Assembly (NCBI RefSeq): GCF_036985595.1
Contig: NZ_BTPU01000010.1
Coordinates: forward strand, 37,407-101,406
DNA from: Vallitalea maricola
Lineage (GTDB): Bacteria > Bacillota > Clostridia > Lachnospirales > Vallitaleaceae
DNA: 64,000 nucleotides
Direction of reading: 5' to 3'
The notes beneath the pieces are model-generated. The model saw only the letters and a list, made by a program, of their open reading frames with translations. It was not told the DNA's origin and searched no databases. Of the stretch, positions 9,399 through 16,543 are shown one piece after another. Within the stretch, counting starts at the first letter, position 1; every line of letters begins with the position of its first letter. The translations under genes were made by a program, and so were the position numbers.

Positions 9399-9441
9399 GA
9401 AAAGAGTAAAATCCAGCCATAAGCTGGATTTTACTCTTTTC
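9399..9441 (-). terminator. Terminator of the secreted 537-residue protein gene
   Basis: A 19-base perfect stem (9399-9417 with 9423-9441), 5-base loop, begins eight bases past the stop codon at 9449. The arm ends in CTTTTC on the leftward strand. Confidence 0.8.
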
Positions 9442-9448
9442 ACAATTA

Positions 9449-11062
9449 TTATGGTGCAACATCAAAGGGATTAGCGTATATTCTTGGGAATTCTTTCTTT
9501 TGTGTATATGTCAATATACCTTTATTAGCAGTATCTAGTGTACCATCTGAGTTAATAGGAATTATTTCTCCAGTGACTTCATATGACATGGTATCTTTTG
9601 TAAGATGTATCCTTGTTCCTTCATAACCATTTTCTGAAAACCAACTTGGCAACACATATTTATTGGTTTCACTATAAGATTCTATCTCTGTTTCATTAAC
9701 ACTTGAAGTGTCAATATACTGTTTATTTCTCTTATAACCAGCACTTAATGATATGAAGTTCTTGAATTTTGCTAGCAAAGAAGTGGACATTTTCTTATTA
9801 GTTATTTTCGTCTTTTCCGTTGTTGAACTTACAGTCACATCTCTTGCTATTTTTACAGTTTGAGTGGATCCTGGTAATACTGGGTCTCCCAACTGTTCTC
9901 CTGGTAATGAAATTGAATCATAAGCATTTTTAAGAGGACTTTCAGTTACAACGAATTTATAATATTTATTATCCTGATATATTATTTCTTCAATACCACT
10001 TGGAACTAGATGAACAGGCTTATTAAGAATAAAATCGTTTGGACCGTCAACTTTCCAAGGAACAACTACTCCCTCTACTACAGGCCAATAGAACTTGTAA
10101 TTAACAATGGTATTGCAATTAGGATCATATTTTTTATAATAACCATCTCTAACTACTAAATCCCACATATTTCTTCCACAATGTCCTGAATGTCCATTTG
10201 CAAGATTAACATGTACTATTTCATTATCATATTCTTCTGGAGGGTCTTCTATAAAAGGTAAACGCATATCACATCCACGAATCTCTTTACCACAGTATCC
10301 ACAAGTATAAATTGAACTATGTGGTCGTTTATGTTTATATGTGTTATATACTGAGGTATATCCTATATGTTCATTACTTGTTGCTCCATCTACAATAATT
10401 TCTGCTACTACATCGTATACATAATAATTAGTGAAAGTGTAGAAATCGGCTGAGTTACAGCCTTTGAAATTAGGCAGATTAGGAACAGTGTAACTTTTTG
10501 TATATTGACTTTCTACTTTATTCACACGTGTATTCTTATTAGTTATAGTATATCTTCTATCAAATGAGAAATCTGCTGAAAAACTAAAAGCTGTAAAGGA
10601 CTTTAATACATTTTGTATAGCACTAGTGATTTTATCATTATTTGCGGAACTTAGACCTAATCCAAAAGAAAAAGCATTATTTGATGATTTAGCTTTAGAC
10701 ATAGCAACAGTTTTTTGGTATATACTATTTTGAGTTGTAGTGCTTGTCTGCCCATTTGCCATGGATTTTATTCTTTTCAATCCAGTGTATGGCAAACTAT
10801 TAGTTTCTTCTTCATTCAAAGTAGCACTGATTATCTTTAATTTGTTAGCTTTATTATCAATATAAAATGTTTCATATGTACCAGGTAACGCTATACTTTT
10901 TGGTGCATTGTAACTACTTTTTTCAATAAATTGATTACTTGCTTGGTCTAGTGTAAAGTATATTGGCTCGTTATCACTCTCTGCGAACGCTATGTTACTA
11001 AAAGGTGCTAATACTAATATAATACATAATACAGTTGAAGCAATCTTTTGTAAGTTTTTCAT
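9449..11062 (-). CDS. Secreted protein of unknown function, toxin-like beta-hairpin segments
   Basis: Residues 1-27 are a signal peptide (positive start, hydrophobic VLCIILVLAPF, AFA cleavage site). I do not recognise the rest. Two Ser/Thr-rich, alternating polar/nonpolar stretches (about residues 105-195 and 395-465) look alike. Each runs through a FSFGLGLSS or LSAGYKRNK core into a KVESQYTKSYTVPNLP or EIESYSETNKYVLPSW tail. This resembles the membrane-insertion hairpins of aerolysin/MTX2-type pore formers, but it is pattern recognition only. A cysteine cluster (CGYCGKEIRGC, then GHSGHCG) in the middle could bind zinc. It stands alone between terminators and has a GGAGGAAAT site before its ATG. 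Confidence 0.6.
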   Translation of the reverse strand: MKNLQKIASTVLCIILVLAPFSNIAFAESDNEPIYFTLDQASNQFIEKSSYNAPKSIALPGTYETFYIDNKANKLKIISATLNEEETNSLPYTGLKRIKSMANGQTSTTTQNSIYQKTVAMSKAKSSNNAFSFGLGLSSANNDKITSAIQNVLKSFTAFSFSADFSFDRRYTITNKNTRVNKVESQYTKSYTVPNLPNFKGCNSADFYTFTNYYVYDVVAEIIVDGATSNEHIGYTSVYNTYKHKRPHSSIYTCGYCGKEIRGCDMRLPFIEDPPEEYDNEIVHVNLANGHSGHCGRNMWDLVVRDGYYKKYDPNCNTIVNYKFYWPVVEGVVVPWKVDGPNDFILNKPVHLVPSGIEEIIYQDNKYYKFVVTESPLKNAYDSISLPGEQLGDPVLPGSTQTVKIARDVTVSSTTEKTKITNKKMSTSLLAKFKNFISLSAGYKRNKQYIDTSSVNETEIESYSETNKYVLPSWFSENGYEGTRIHLTKDTMSYEVTGEIIPINSDGTLDTANKGILTYTQKKEFPRIYANPFDVAP

Positions 11063-11285
11063 TATTTCCTCCTTTTATTCCATAAAAATAACCTGTGAAA
11101 GGTTTCAATTTTTAAATTATAAAGAGATCTCTTTAATTGATTTTAGCATAACAGTTAGATAATTACAATATTTTATTAATATTGTGTCATTTATATACAA
11201 AACAAAACATTTTCTAAGATTATTTTTATAAATTACTTTAAATTAATAATATAATTTTTATATATTAACAATATTTACCTAAAAT

Positions 11286-11348
11286 AAAAAAGCACCAATT
11301 TGGTAAAATATCATAATAATCTTATCCAAACTTATAGGTGCTTTTTTT
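11286..11348 (-). terminator. Terminator after the flavin reductase gene
   Basis: AAAAAGCACC (11286 on) pairs with GGTGCTTTTT near 11337-11348 around a long AT-rich loop. Read leftward it ends in a U-run directly downstream of the gene that stops at 11361. Confidence 0.7.
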
Positions 11349-11360
11349 ATAGAATATGTA

Positions 11361-11852
11361 TTAAATTAAATCCAACTTGGAATAGTCTATACTTCCATCT
11401 TCATTTACAATGTTTTCATCTGCATTAATATTTTCAATTTTTCCTATGAACATTTCATGTGAACCTGTCATTATTGAATCAACAACAGTACATTCAATAT
11501 TTACTGGACAATCTACTAATATAGGTGCATTAACTTTGCTGGCATCAGCTGTTTTTATATTCATCTTAGCTAATTTATCTTCGTCTCTTGCACTTACGCT
11601 GCCTAAATAATCAAATTCTTTCTGATAATCTTTTGTTGGTAAGTTTACAACAAAACATTTAGTATCTTTTACCATTTGGTATGAATATCTTGATGGAACA
11701 ATTCCAACCATAACCATTGGTGGATCATAGCTGCAATTACCACAATAAGCAACAGCAAGAGCATTATCTTTACCATCTTTATCTCTACAAGATACTAATA
11801 CCTTAGGTGCAGGTTGTAAACTGGATTTTGTTATGAATTGTTTTTTCTTCAT
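11361..11852 (-). CDS. Flavin reductase-like FMN-binding protein
   Basis: This 163-residue protein resembles the flavin reductase (split-barrel FMN) family. The N-terminus (PAPKVLVSCRDKDGKDNALAVAYCGNCSYDPPMVMVGI) and RYSYQMVKDTKCFVVNLP match the conserved core, as does SHEMFIGKIENINADE. Members bind FMN and either reduce free flavin or act as small NAD(P)H oxidoreductases. The end at LDLI is slightly early for the family, but the FMN-site segments are all there. It is monocistronic, with its own terminator. Confidence 0.8.
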   Translation of the reverse strand: MKKKQFITKSSLQPAPKVLVSCRDKDGKDNALAVAYCGNCSYDPPMVMVGIVPSRYSYQMVKDTKCFVVNLPTKDYQKEFDYLGSVSARDEDKLAKMNIKTADASKVNAPILVDCPVNIECTVVDSIMTGSHEMFIGKIENINADENIVNEDGSIDYSKLDLI

Positions 11853-12294
11853 ATTATAATAACTCCTTTTCTAATTAAAATGCGTAAATATTATTTTACT
11901 TTAACTATAATGTTACTCCTTAAGATATTTATTGTCAATTTGTATTTTATCCATAATTTCTCATATTATATAAGCTAGATTTATTCAAATAGGTAGCTAG
12001 TTATTTAACTTCGTTATATTAGTTACAATATTATTATATTTTTGGCAGATTTACTAGTTAAATAATACCAATTAATAATTGATATTGGATGTCATTATTT
12101 AAATTTTACTAATTTGATAATTGAAATAATTGCAGGAAATAAAATTTTTTATTTACTTTTATAGTTTATCATTGTATAATTTTTTATAGAAGAAAAATGA
12201 CTATGTTGCATTTTTTTAGTGAAGCATCATATGTCACAAGCAATCAAGTCTGCTACGTTTATATAAATAATTTACATAAATCAAGGAGGTACAT
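11853..12294. other. AT-rich intergenic region, no feature recognised
   Basis: About 440 bases between divergent genes hold both promoters, presumably, but no clear gene, riboswitch or long repeat. I looked for a lysine riboswitch before the diaminopimelate dehydrogenase gene and saw none. The only clear signal is the AAGGAGGT ribosome binding site at the right end. Confidence 0.5.
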
Positions 12295-13287
12295 ATGAAA
12301 AACATAATTAAAATTGGTATTGTTGGATACGGAAATCTAGGAAGAGGCGTTGAATTTGCAATTAAACAGAATCCAGATATGCAATTGGCTGCTATTTTTA
12401 CAAGAAGAGACCCAAAAACTATAGAAGTTGCTGATAGTAGTGTAAAAGTATTATCTATTGCTGATGCAGAGCAATATAAAAATGATATTGATGTATTAAT
12501 TCTTTGTGGTGGTTCAGCTACAGATCTTCCTGTACAAGGTCCTCAGTTTGCAAAGATATTCAATACAGTTGATAGTTTTGACACTCATGCTAAGATTCCT
12601 GAATACTTTGAAGCAGTTGATGAAGCCGCAAAATCAAATAATAATTTAAGTATTATTTCTGTTGGATGGGATCCAGGTTTATTCTCAATGAACAGATTAT
12701 TATCCCAGTGTGTTCTACCTGAAGGTAATGATTATACTTTTTGGGGTCGTGGTGTTAGCCAAGGTCATTCTGATGCAATCAGAAGAATAGACGGTGTACA
12801 AGGTGCAGTTCAATACACTATTCCTATTGATAGTGCTTTAGAGAAAGTTCGATCTGGTGAGAATCCTGAACTTACTACTCGTGAAAAACATATTAGAGAC
12901 TGCTATGTTGTAGCAAAAGAAGGTGCTGACAAAGCTAAGATAGAAAATGAGATTAAAACAATGCCCAACTATTTTTCTGATTATGATACTAATGTTACTT
13001 TCATTAGTGAAGAAGAATTGAAAGCTAACCATTCAGAAATGCCTCATGGTGGATTTGTAATACGCAGTGGTAAAACTGGAGAAGATAACAAGCATAATCA
13101 AATCATTGAATTCTCATTAAAATTAGATAGTAATCCTGAACTTACTGGAAGCGTTTTAGTTGCTTATGCACGTGCTATTCATAGATTGAGTAACGAAGGG
13201 GCTATTGGAGCAAAAACTGTTTTTGATATTCCACTAGCTTACTTATCACCTAAATCTGGTGAAGAATTAAGAAAACAACTACTATAA
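12295..13287 (+). CDS. ddh: meso-Diaminopimelate D-dehydrogenase
   Basis: This cytosolic NADPH enzyme interconverts L-tetrahydrodipicolinate and meso-diaminopimelate in one step, feeding lysine and peptidoglycan synthesis. The Rossmann segment IGIVGYGNLGRGVE lies at residues 7-20. The family motifs CGGSATDLPVQGP, NTVDSFDTHAKIPEYF, SVGWDPGLFSMNR and FWGRGVSQGHSDAIRRI are intact. At 330 residues it has the normal length. An AAGGAGGT site precedes the ATG and a strong terminator follows, so it is a single-gene unit. Its presence means this organism can bypass the acylated lysine routes. Confidence 0.95.
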   Translation: MKNIIKIGIVGYGNLGRGVEFAIKQNPDMQLAAIFTRRDPKTIEVADSSVKVLSIADAEQYKNDIDVLILCGGSATDLPVQGPQFAKIFNTVDSFDTHAKIPEYFEAVDEAAKSNNNLSIISVGWDPGLFSMNRLLSQCVLPEGNDYTFWGRGVSQGHSDAIRRIDGVQGAVQYTIPIDSALEKVRSGENPELTTREKHIRDCYVVAKEGADKAKIENEIKTMPNYFSDYDTNVTFISEEELKANHSEMPHGGFVIRSGKTGEDNKHNQIIEFSLKLDSNPELTGSVLVAYARAIHRLSNEGAIGAKTVFDIPLAYLSPKSGEELRKQLL

Positions 13288-13348
13288 TTCTATAGAGCAT
13301 AAAAATAGTACTTGTTTTAATATTATATAATAATGTCTTTTTATAGAA

Positions 13349-13387
13349 ATACTGTAATCTTCATTAATTGATTACAGTATTTTTTTT
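13349..13387 (+). terminator. Terminator of ddh
   Basis: ATACTGTAATC (13349-13359) pairs perfectly with GATTACAGTAT (13370-13380) and runs straight into seven T residues. Confidence 0.9.
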
Positions 13388-13505
13388 ACTATCATATATT
13401 TTATTATGAATAAAATACATTTATTTACAATAACTTGTATACTTGTGAATAAATACCATCAAAGGCGCAAATAATAATCTAAACTTTATGTAAAAGGGTG
13501 ATTAT

Positions 13506-14411
13506 ATGCGTCAAAGAAAAAGAATGTCTTCAGATGTTTCAATAACTCGTAATGCAAATGAAAGTCAGGCTATAACAGAAGGGCTTAATAATATTACTGC
13601 CAATCAATTGATTAATAATAATGATGTTGTTGTTATAACACCTAATTGGGTTAACCTAGATAAACCTAATCCTGCATCAGGAGTTGTTGTTGGAGGAGAA
13701 AGTCTTAGAACTATTATACAATATGTCAAAGGCTCTAATCCAAAAAAAATTATTATTGCAACAGGCTCTGGTGGTCAAGCTACTGGGGATGTGATGAAAA
13801 AGGTTGGCTATGATCAAATAATCCAAAGCGAAGGTGTAGAGTTTGTTGATTTGAATTATGGTCCATATACTACTATAAGTCTTAATAATGAAAGACCTTC
13901 CTCAACAAAAATTAATCAAATAATAAATGAAGCTACAGTTCTTATTTCTTTCACACAGCTTAAGCATCATGAATCAGCTACAATGTCAGCATGTATAAAA
14001 AACATTGCACTAGCATGGCCCCCAGCAGAAATCCATGGTTACCCTAAAAAAGCTCTTGGAATACATGATAATATTCACAGCTTCATAACAGCCATGGCAG
14101 AAGCTGTTCCTATAGATATATCAATCTTAAGCTGTAACCCTACAATGATTGGAACAGGTCCAACTGGTGGAGTTCCTAGACATACTGAGCTTGTTGTCTG
14201 TGGAACAGATCCTGTTTCTGTAGATACTATCGGTGCTAGATTCTTAGGTTTTAAAACTGAGGCAGTTCAGTACTTAGATAAATGCGATAGACTAAAAATT
14301 GGAGTGACTGATCTAAAACAAATGAATATGACTGGCCTGGATTTAGTTAGTGCTGAGCAGCACTTCAGCAAGACTGTTTATGGCGAAACAATAGCTATAG
14401 ATAGCAAATAA
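13506..14411 (+). CDS. DUF362 domain-containing protein
   Basis: This 301-residue protein matches the DUF362 family. It shows the NNDVVVITPNWVNLDKPNP start, GSGGQATGDVMKKVGY, FTQLKHHESATMSACIKNIA and GTDPVSVDTIGARFLGF. The lysine/histidine-rich KHH segment and the CGTDPVSVD segment are the most conserved parts. Biochemical roles are poorly known; some relatives carry extra ferredoxin domains, which this one lacks. An AAGGGTGAT ribosome binding site supports the ATG at 13506. It stands alone. Confidence 0.8.
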   Translation: MRQRKRMSSDVSITRNANESQAITEGLNNITANQLINNNDVVVITPNWVNLDKPNPASGVVVGGESLRTIIQYVKGSNPKKIIIATGSGGQATGDVMKKVGYDQIIQSEGVEFVDLNYGPYTTISLNNERPSSTKINQIINEATVLISFTQLKHHESATMSACIKNIALAWPPAEIHGYPKKALGIHDNIHSFITAMAEAVPIDISILSCNPTMIGTGPTGGVPRHTELVVCGTDPVSVDTIGARFLGFKTEAVQYLDKCDRLKIGVTDLKQMNMTGLDLVSAEQHFSKTVYGETIAIDSK

Positions 14412-14439
14412 AAGGATTAAACCATACTGTGAAAAAAAT

Positions 14440-14487
14440 AAAGGACTTACACCTAATAGCTTCAGCTATCTTGTACTAGTCCTTTTT
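14440..14487. terminator. Terminator between DUF362 and transposase genes
   Basis: AAAGGACT (14440-14447) pairs with AGTCCTTT (14478-14485), with a second inner hairpin around ATAGCT/AGCTAT. T residues follow on the rightward strand and A residues precede it, so it can serve both convergent genes. It may also be the left-end hairpin of the transposase unit. Confidence 0.65.
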
Positions 14488-14489
14488 AA

Positions 14490-15248
14490 TTATCCTATCT
14501 TTGTTGCATTTTCAATTATTCCTCTGCCTAATCCTAATACTCTGCTTAACTGCCTGATACTGGCACCAGTTTCTTTTCTAATCTGAAATATCATCTTATC
14601 TCGATTACTTTTAGATATATTATTAATGTCTTTTATATCATATTTTACTTCTAACTGGTCCTTTAATTCATTATCAGTTAACTTTGTTTTGTTATAATAC
14701 TCAAGACATTCATCAGTATTAGGTTTAATCATATATTCTTCAAATTTTTCTATGTTATTAAAGTAATTAAGTATGTTGTCTGTATCTAATTGTACATTAT
14801 CACCGTAATACTTATCAATATATTTGTTGTAACTGCTCCAAATATATACAGAAGGCGATTTTATAATATTTGCTTTCACAGGATTTTGATGTATGTATCT
14901 CGCAACCTTCAAGAGATAATTTTCACTTTCTACTACCTCACTTTTATACCTGTTTTCAAATAAATGTCCTGATCTACCATACTTATTGTTATGCCACTGG
15001 ACATAACTTACTGTTATTCTTTTAATACTATTACCTATCTCTTCATTCTCTTTGATTAATAGATGTACATGATTATCCATAAGACAATAAGCGTATAAAG
15101 AAAATCCTCCTGATTGTTTGGCTTTCAGTAACGTATATAAGAATTTCTCTCTGTCTTCATCATCTAAAAAGATATTACGCTTGTCTATTCCACGTAACAT
15201 AATGTGATATATACCTGACTTGCTTCTTTCTCTTCTTTGTCTCGCCAT
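14490..15248 (-). CDS. REP-associated (RAYT) IS200-like transposase
   Basis: This 252-residue single-strand transposase has the HUH metal-binding motif NHVHLLI near residue 61. The nucleophile-region segment KVARYIHQNPVKANI and the WSSYNKY motif also match Y1 transposases of the RAYT type. The last 40 residues add a helix-turn-helix-like tail (ETGASIRQLSRVLGLGRGII), common in the group. A GGGGACGTTTCTTTTGACA-type sequence lies 40 bases before the start, the repeat often found beside these genes in Clostridia. It appears intact. Such genes are usually domesticated and act on short palindromic repeats rather than moving themselves. Confidence 0.9.
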   Translation of the reverse strand: MARQRRERSKSGIYHIMLRGIDKRNIFLDDEDREKFLYTLLKAKQSGGFSLYAYCLMDNHVHLLIKENEEIGNSIKRITVSYVQWHNNKYGRSGHLFENRYKSEVVESENYLLKVARYIHQNPVKANIIKSPSVYIWSSYNKYIDKYYGDNVQLDTDNILNYFNNIEKFEEYMIKPNTDECLEYYNKTKLTDNELKDQLEVKYDIKDINNISKSNRDKMIFQIRKETGASIRQLSRVLGLGRGIIENATKIG

Positions 15249-15288
15249 TTGACATCACCATAACAAATATATCATATTTACTGTAATG

Positions 15289-15311
15289 TGTCAAAAGAAA
15301 CGTCCCCTAGT
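15289..15311 (-). repeat. RAYT-linked repeat (GGGGACG...TTTTGACA)
   Basis: Read leftward, the sequence is GGGGACG, then TTTCTTTTGACA. I have seen this signature repeatedly beside Y1 transposases in Firmicutes. It lies just outside the transposase gene and is the likely recognition end. I found no second full copy in the window. Confidence 0.5.
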
Positions 15312-15318
15312 CATATAC

Positions 15319-15636
15319 TTACTCCTTAGTAATATCCATTTCTACTTTTTGGGGCAAAGCTAACCCACATTCAACTTCAATACCTTTTAATATTGCAGTT
15401 GGTATTGGACATGATGGATGCTTACAGTATTTTTTAGACAGGTCAAATACCTTAGATTCACCAAATGTTCCAAAAACTTCACCAAAACCATCTACTCCCA
15501 TAAGCTCTTCACTCACATTTTTAAAATTAGGACATTCTGTTTCAATAATAATATTTACATTCTGCATATCTTCTGATTTGATGTGGATAGTTGTATCAAA
15601 GCCACATATTCCTGGTTTTACTCTTACATTTGCCAA
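15319..15636 (-). CDS. Small conserved cysteine-containing protein (DUF6951-like)
   Basis: This 105-residue cytosolic protein has a regular pattern: CGFDTTIHI at the start, ETECPNF, KYCKHPSCPIP and IKGIEVECGLALP-type residues at the end. The cysteines could hold a metal or an iron-sulphur cluster. I recall similar small proteins with the CPxP plus ALPxxV ending in strict anaerobes, listed as DUF6951; function is unknown. A GAGGAGGATAA site precedes the ATG. The DUF5320/DUF134 pair lies on the other side of the shared upstream region. Confidence 0.6.
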   Translation of the reverse strand: MANVRVKPGICGFDTTIHIKSEDMQNVNIIIETECPNFKNVSEELMGVDGFGEVFGTFGESKVFDLSKKYCKHPSCPIPTAILKGIEVECGLALPQKVEMDITKE

Positions 15637-15741
15637 TATATTATCCTCCTCTGCTTTTATGGTTATTCATTAATTATAGTTTCTATACAGATATATTTCT
15701 ATCAAATATTTGTTATTTATATAATTATTTTAATTTAGTTA

Positions 15742-15769
15742 TTGACATATGCCCAAAACGTGTTATAAT
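15742..15769 (+). promoter_or_regulatory. Promoter of the DUF5320/DUF134 pair
   Basis: TTGACA (15742-15747) and TATAAT (15764-15769) are separated by 16 bases. The first CATATGCCCA repeat overlaps the -35 end and spacer, so a bound protein would block polymerase. Confidence 0.8.
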
Positions 15770-15790
15770 TTGATTATGAGCATATGCCCA
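15746..15790. promoter_or_regulatory. Pair of CATATGCCCA direct repeats (operators)
   Basis: CATATGCCCA occurs at 15746-15755 and again at 15781-15790, 35 bases apart, one inside the promoter and one just after the -10. The second is preceded by GAG, making the GCATATGC dyad. The DUF134 DNA-binding protein encoded downstream is the obvious candidate to bind them. Confidence 0.6.
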
Positions 15791-15815
15791 TTACAAAATG
15801 AAAGGAGCGATAATT

Positions 15816-16016
15816 ATGCCAAGAATGGATGGAACAGGTCCACAAGGTAATGGACCACTAACTGGAAGAGGTTTAGGAAGATGCAACGATGGTAAAAGTA
15901 AGAATATTGGTGGTAACGGAATAGGTTTTAATAGAAAAAGATGTGATAGACTATTCTTAAGAAGAAGAAACAGAGGACGTTTCTTTAACAATTCAACAGA
16001 TAACGATAATAATTAG
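15816..16016 (+). CDS. DUF5320 small glycine/arginine-rich protein
   Basis: This 66-residue protein begins PRMDGTGPQGNGPLTGRGLGRC, the hallmark of DUF5320 proteins. These usually sit beside NifX/NifB-like iron-molybdenum cofactor proteins and DUF134 regulators in anaerobes. The rest is basic and asparagine-rich. I start it at the ATG at 15816, with AAAGGAG 11 bases upstream; the ATG at 15798 overlaps that site. Function is unknown; metal or nucleic-acid binding is conceivable. It is co-transcribed with the DUF134 gene 31 bases downstream. Confidence 0.8.
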   Translation: MPRMDGTGPQGNGPLTGRGLGRCNDGKSKNIGGNGIGFNRKRCDRLFLRRRNRGRFFNNSTDNDNN

Positions 16017-16047
16017 TAGTCTATGTTTTCTAGAAATAACTTATTAG

Positions 16048-16401
16048 GTGGTGATTAATATTCCTAGACCAAGAAAAAGAAGAAGAATAGGCTGTAGACC
16101 ACAGTTTCAGAGTTTTGGACCTCATGGTCCTAACTGCAATAAGGAAATCATCAATCTTAAAATTGAAGAATATGAAAGTATTAGATTGATGGATTTAAAA
16201 AATCTTGATCAATCTGCATGTGCAGAACTAATGGGTATTGGACGTTCAACTTTTCAGAGAATATACAAAGAAGCTAGAGGAAAAATAGCTGATAGTATTG
16301 TTAATGGAAAACGTATAATTATTGAAACTGAAGATTTTGACCACCCAGGCGGAAAAGGTCACTGCCATAGACATTTCCAAGATAATAATCAAGATAATTA
16401 A
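16048..16401 (+). CDS. DUF134 (UPF0251) DNA-binding protein
   Basis: The protein starts with PRPRKRRRIG and has a conserved IINLKIEEYESIRLMDLKNLDQSACAELMGIGRSTFQRIYKEARGKIADSIV region, a sigma-70-region-4-like helix-turn-helix. The histidine-rich tail HPGGKGHCHRHFQ may sense metal. Family members normally begin MPRPRK. Here the codon before Pro is ATT at 16060, with GGTGGTGAT at ideal distance; GTG at 16048 and 16051 lie inside that ribosome binding site. The real start may therefore be ATT at 16060. It probably regulates its own operon through the CATATGCCCA repeats. Confidence 0.85.
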   Translation: MVINIPRPRKRRRIGCRPQFQSFGPHGPNCNKEIINLKIEEYESIRLMDLKNLDQSACAELMGIGRSTFQRIYKEARGKIADSIVNGKRIIIETEDFDHPGGKGHCHRHFQDNNQDN

Positions 16402-16448
16402 TTTTAAAGGAATCTGGATAATACATTTTGGGAATGACTACAAGTTTT

Positions 16449-16495
16449 GGAAGATAGACTAGGTACATATATCTAAACATAGTCTATCTTCCTTT
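16449..16495. terminator. Terminator between convergent genes
   Basis: GGAAGATAGACTA (16449-16461) pairs perfectly with TAGTCTATCTTCC (16480-16492), followed by TTTA on the rightward strand. It serves the DUF134 operon and perhaps the converging secreted hydrolase gene. Confidence 0.8.
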
Positions 16496-16543
16496 ATATT
16501 AAAGTTAAAAAACTTCTTATTATGTAAGTAATTTTTACTTAAA

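Noticed and set aside
11853..12294. A lysine riboswitch ahead of ddh
   Set aside because: I could not find the conserved stems or core sequences; only AT-rich sequence and a ribosome binding site are there.
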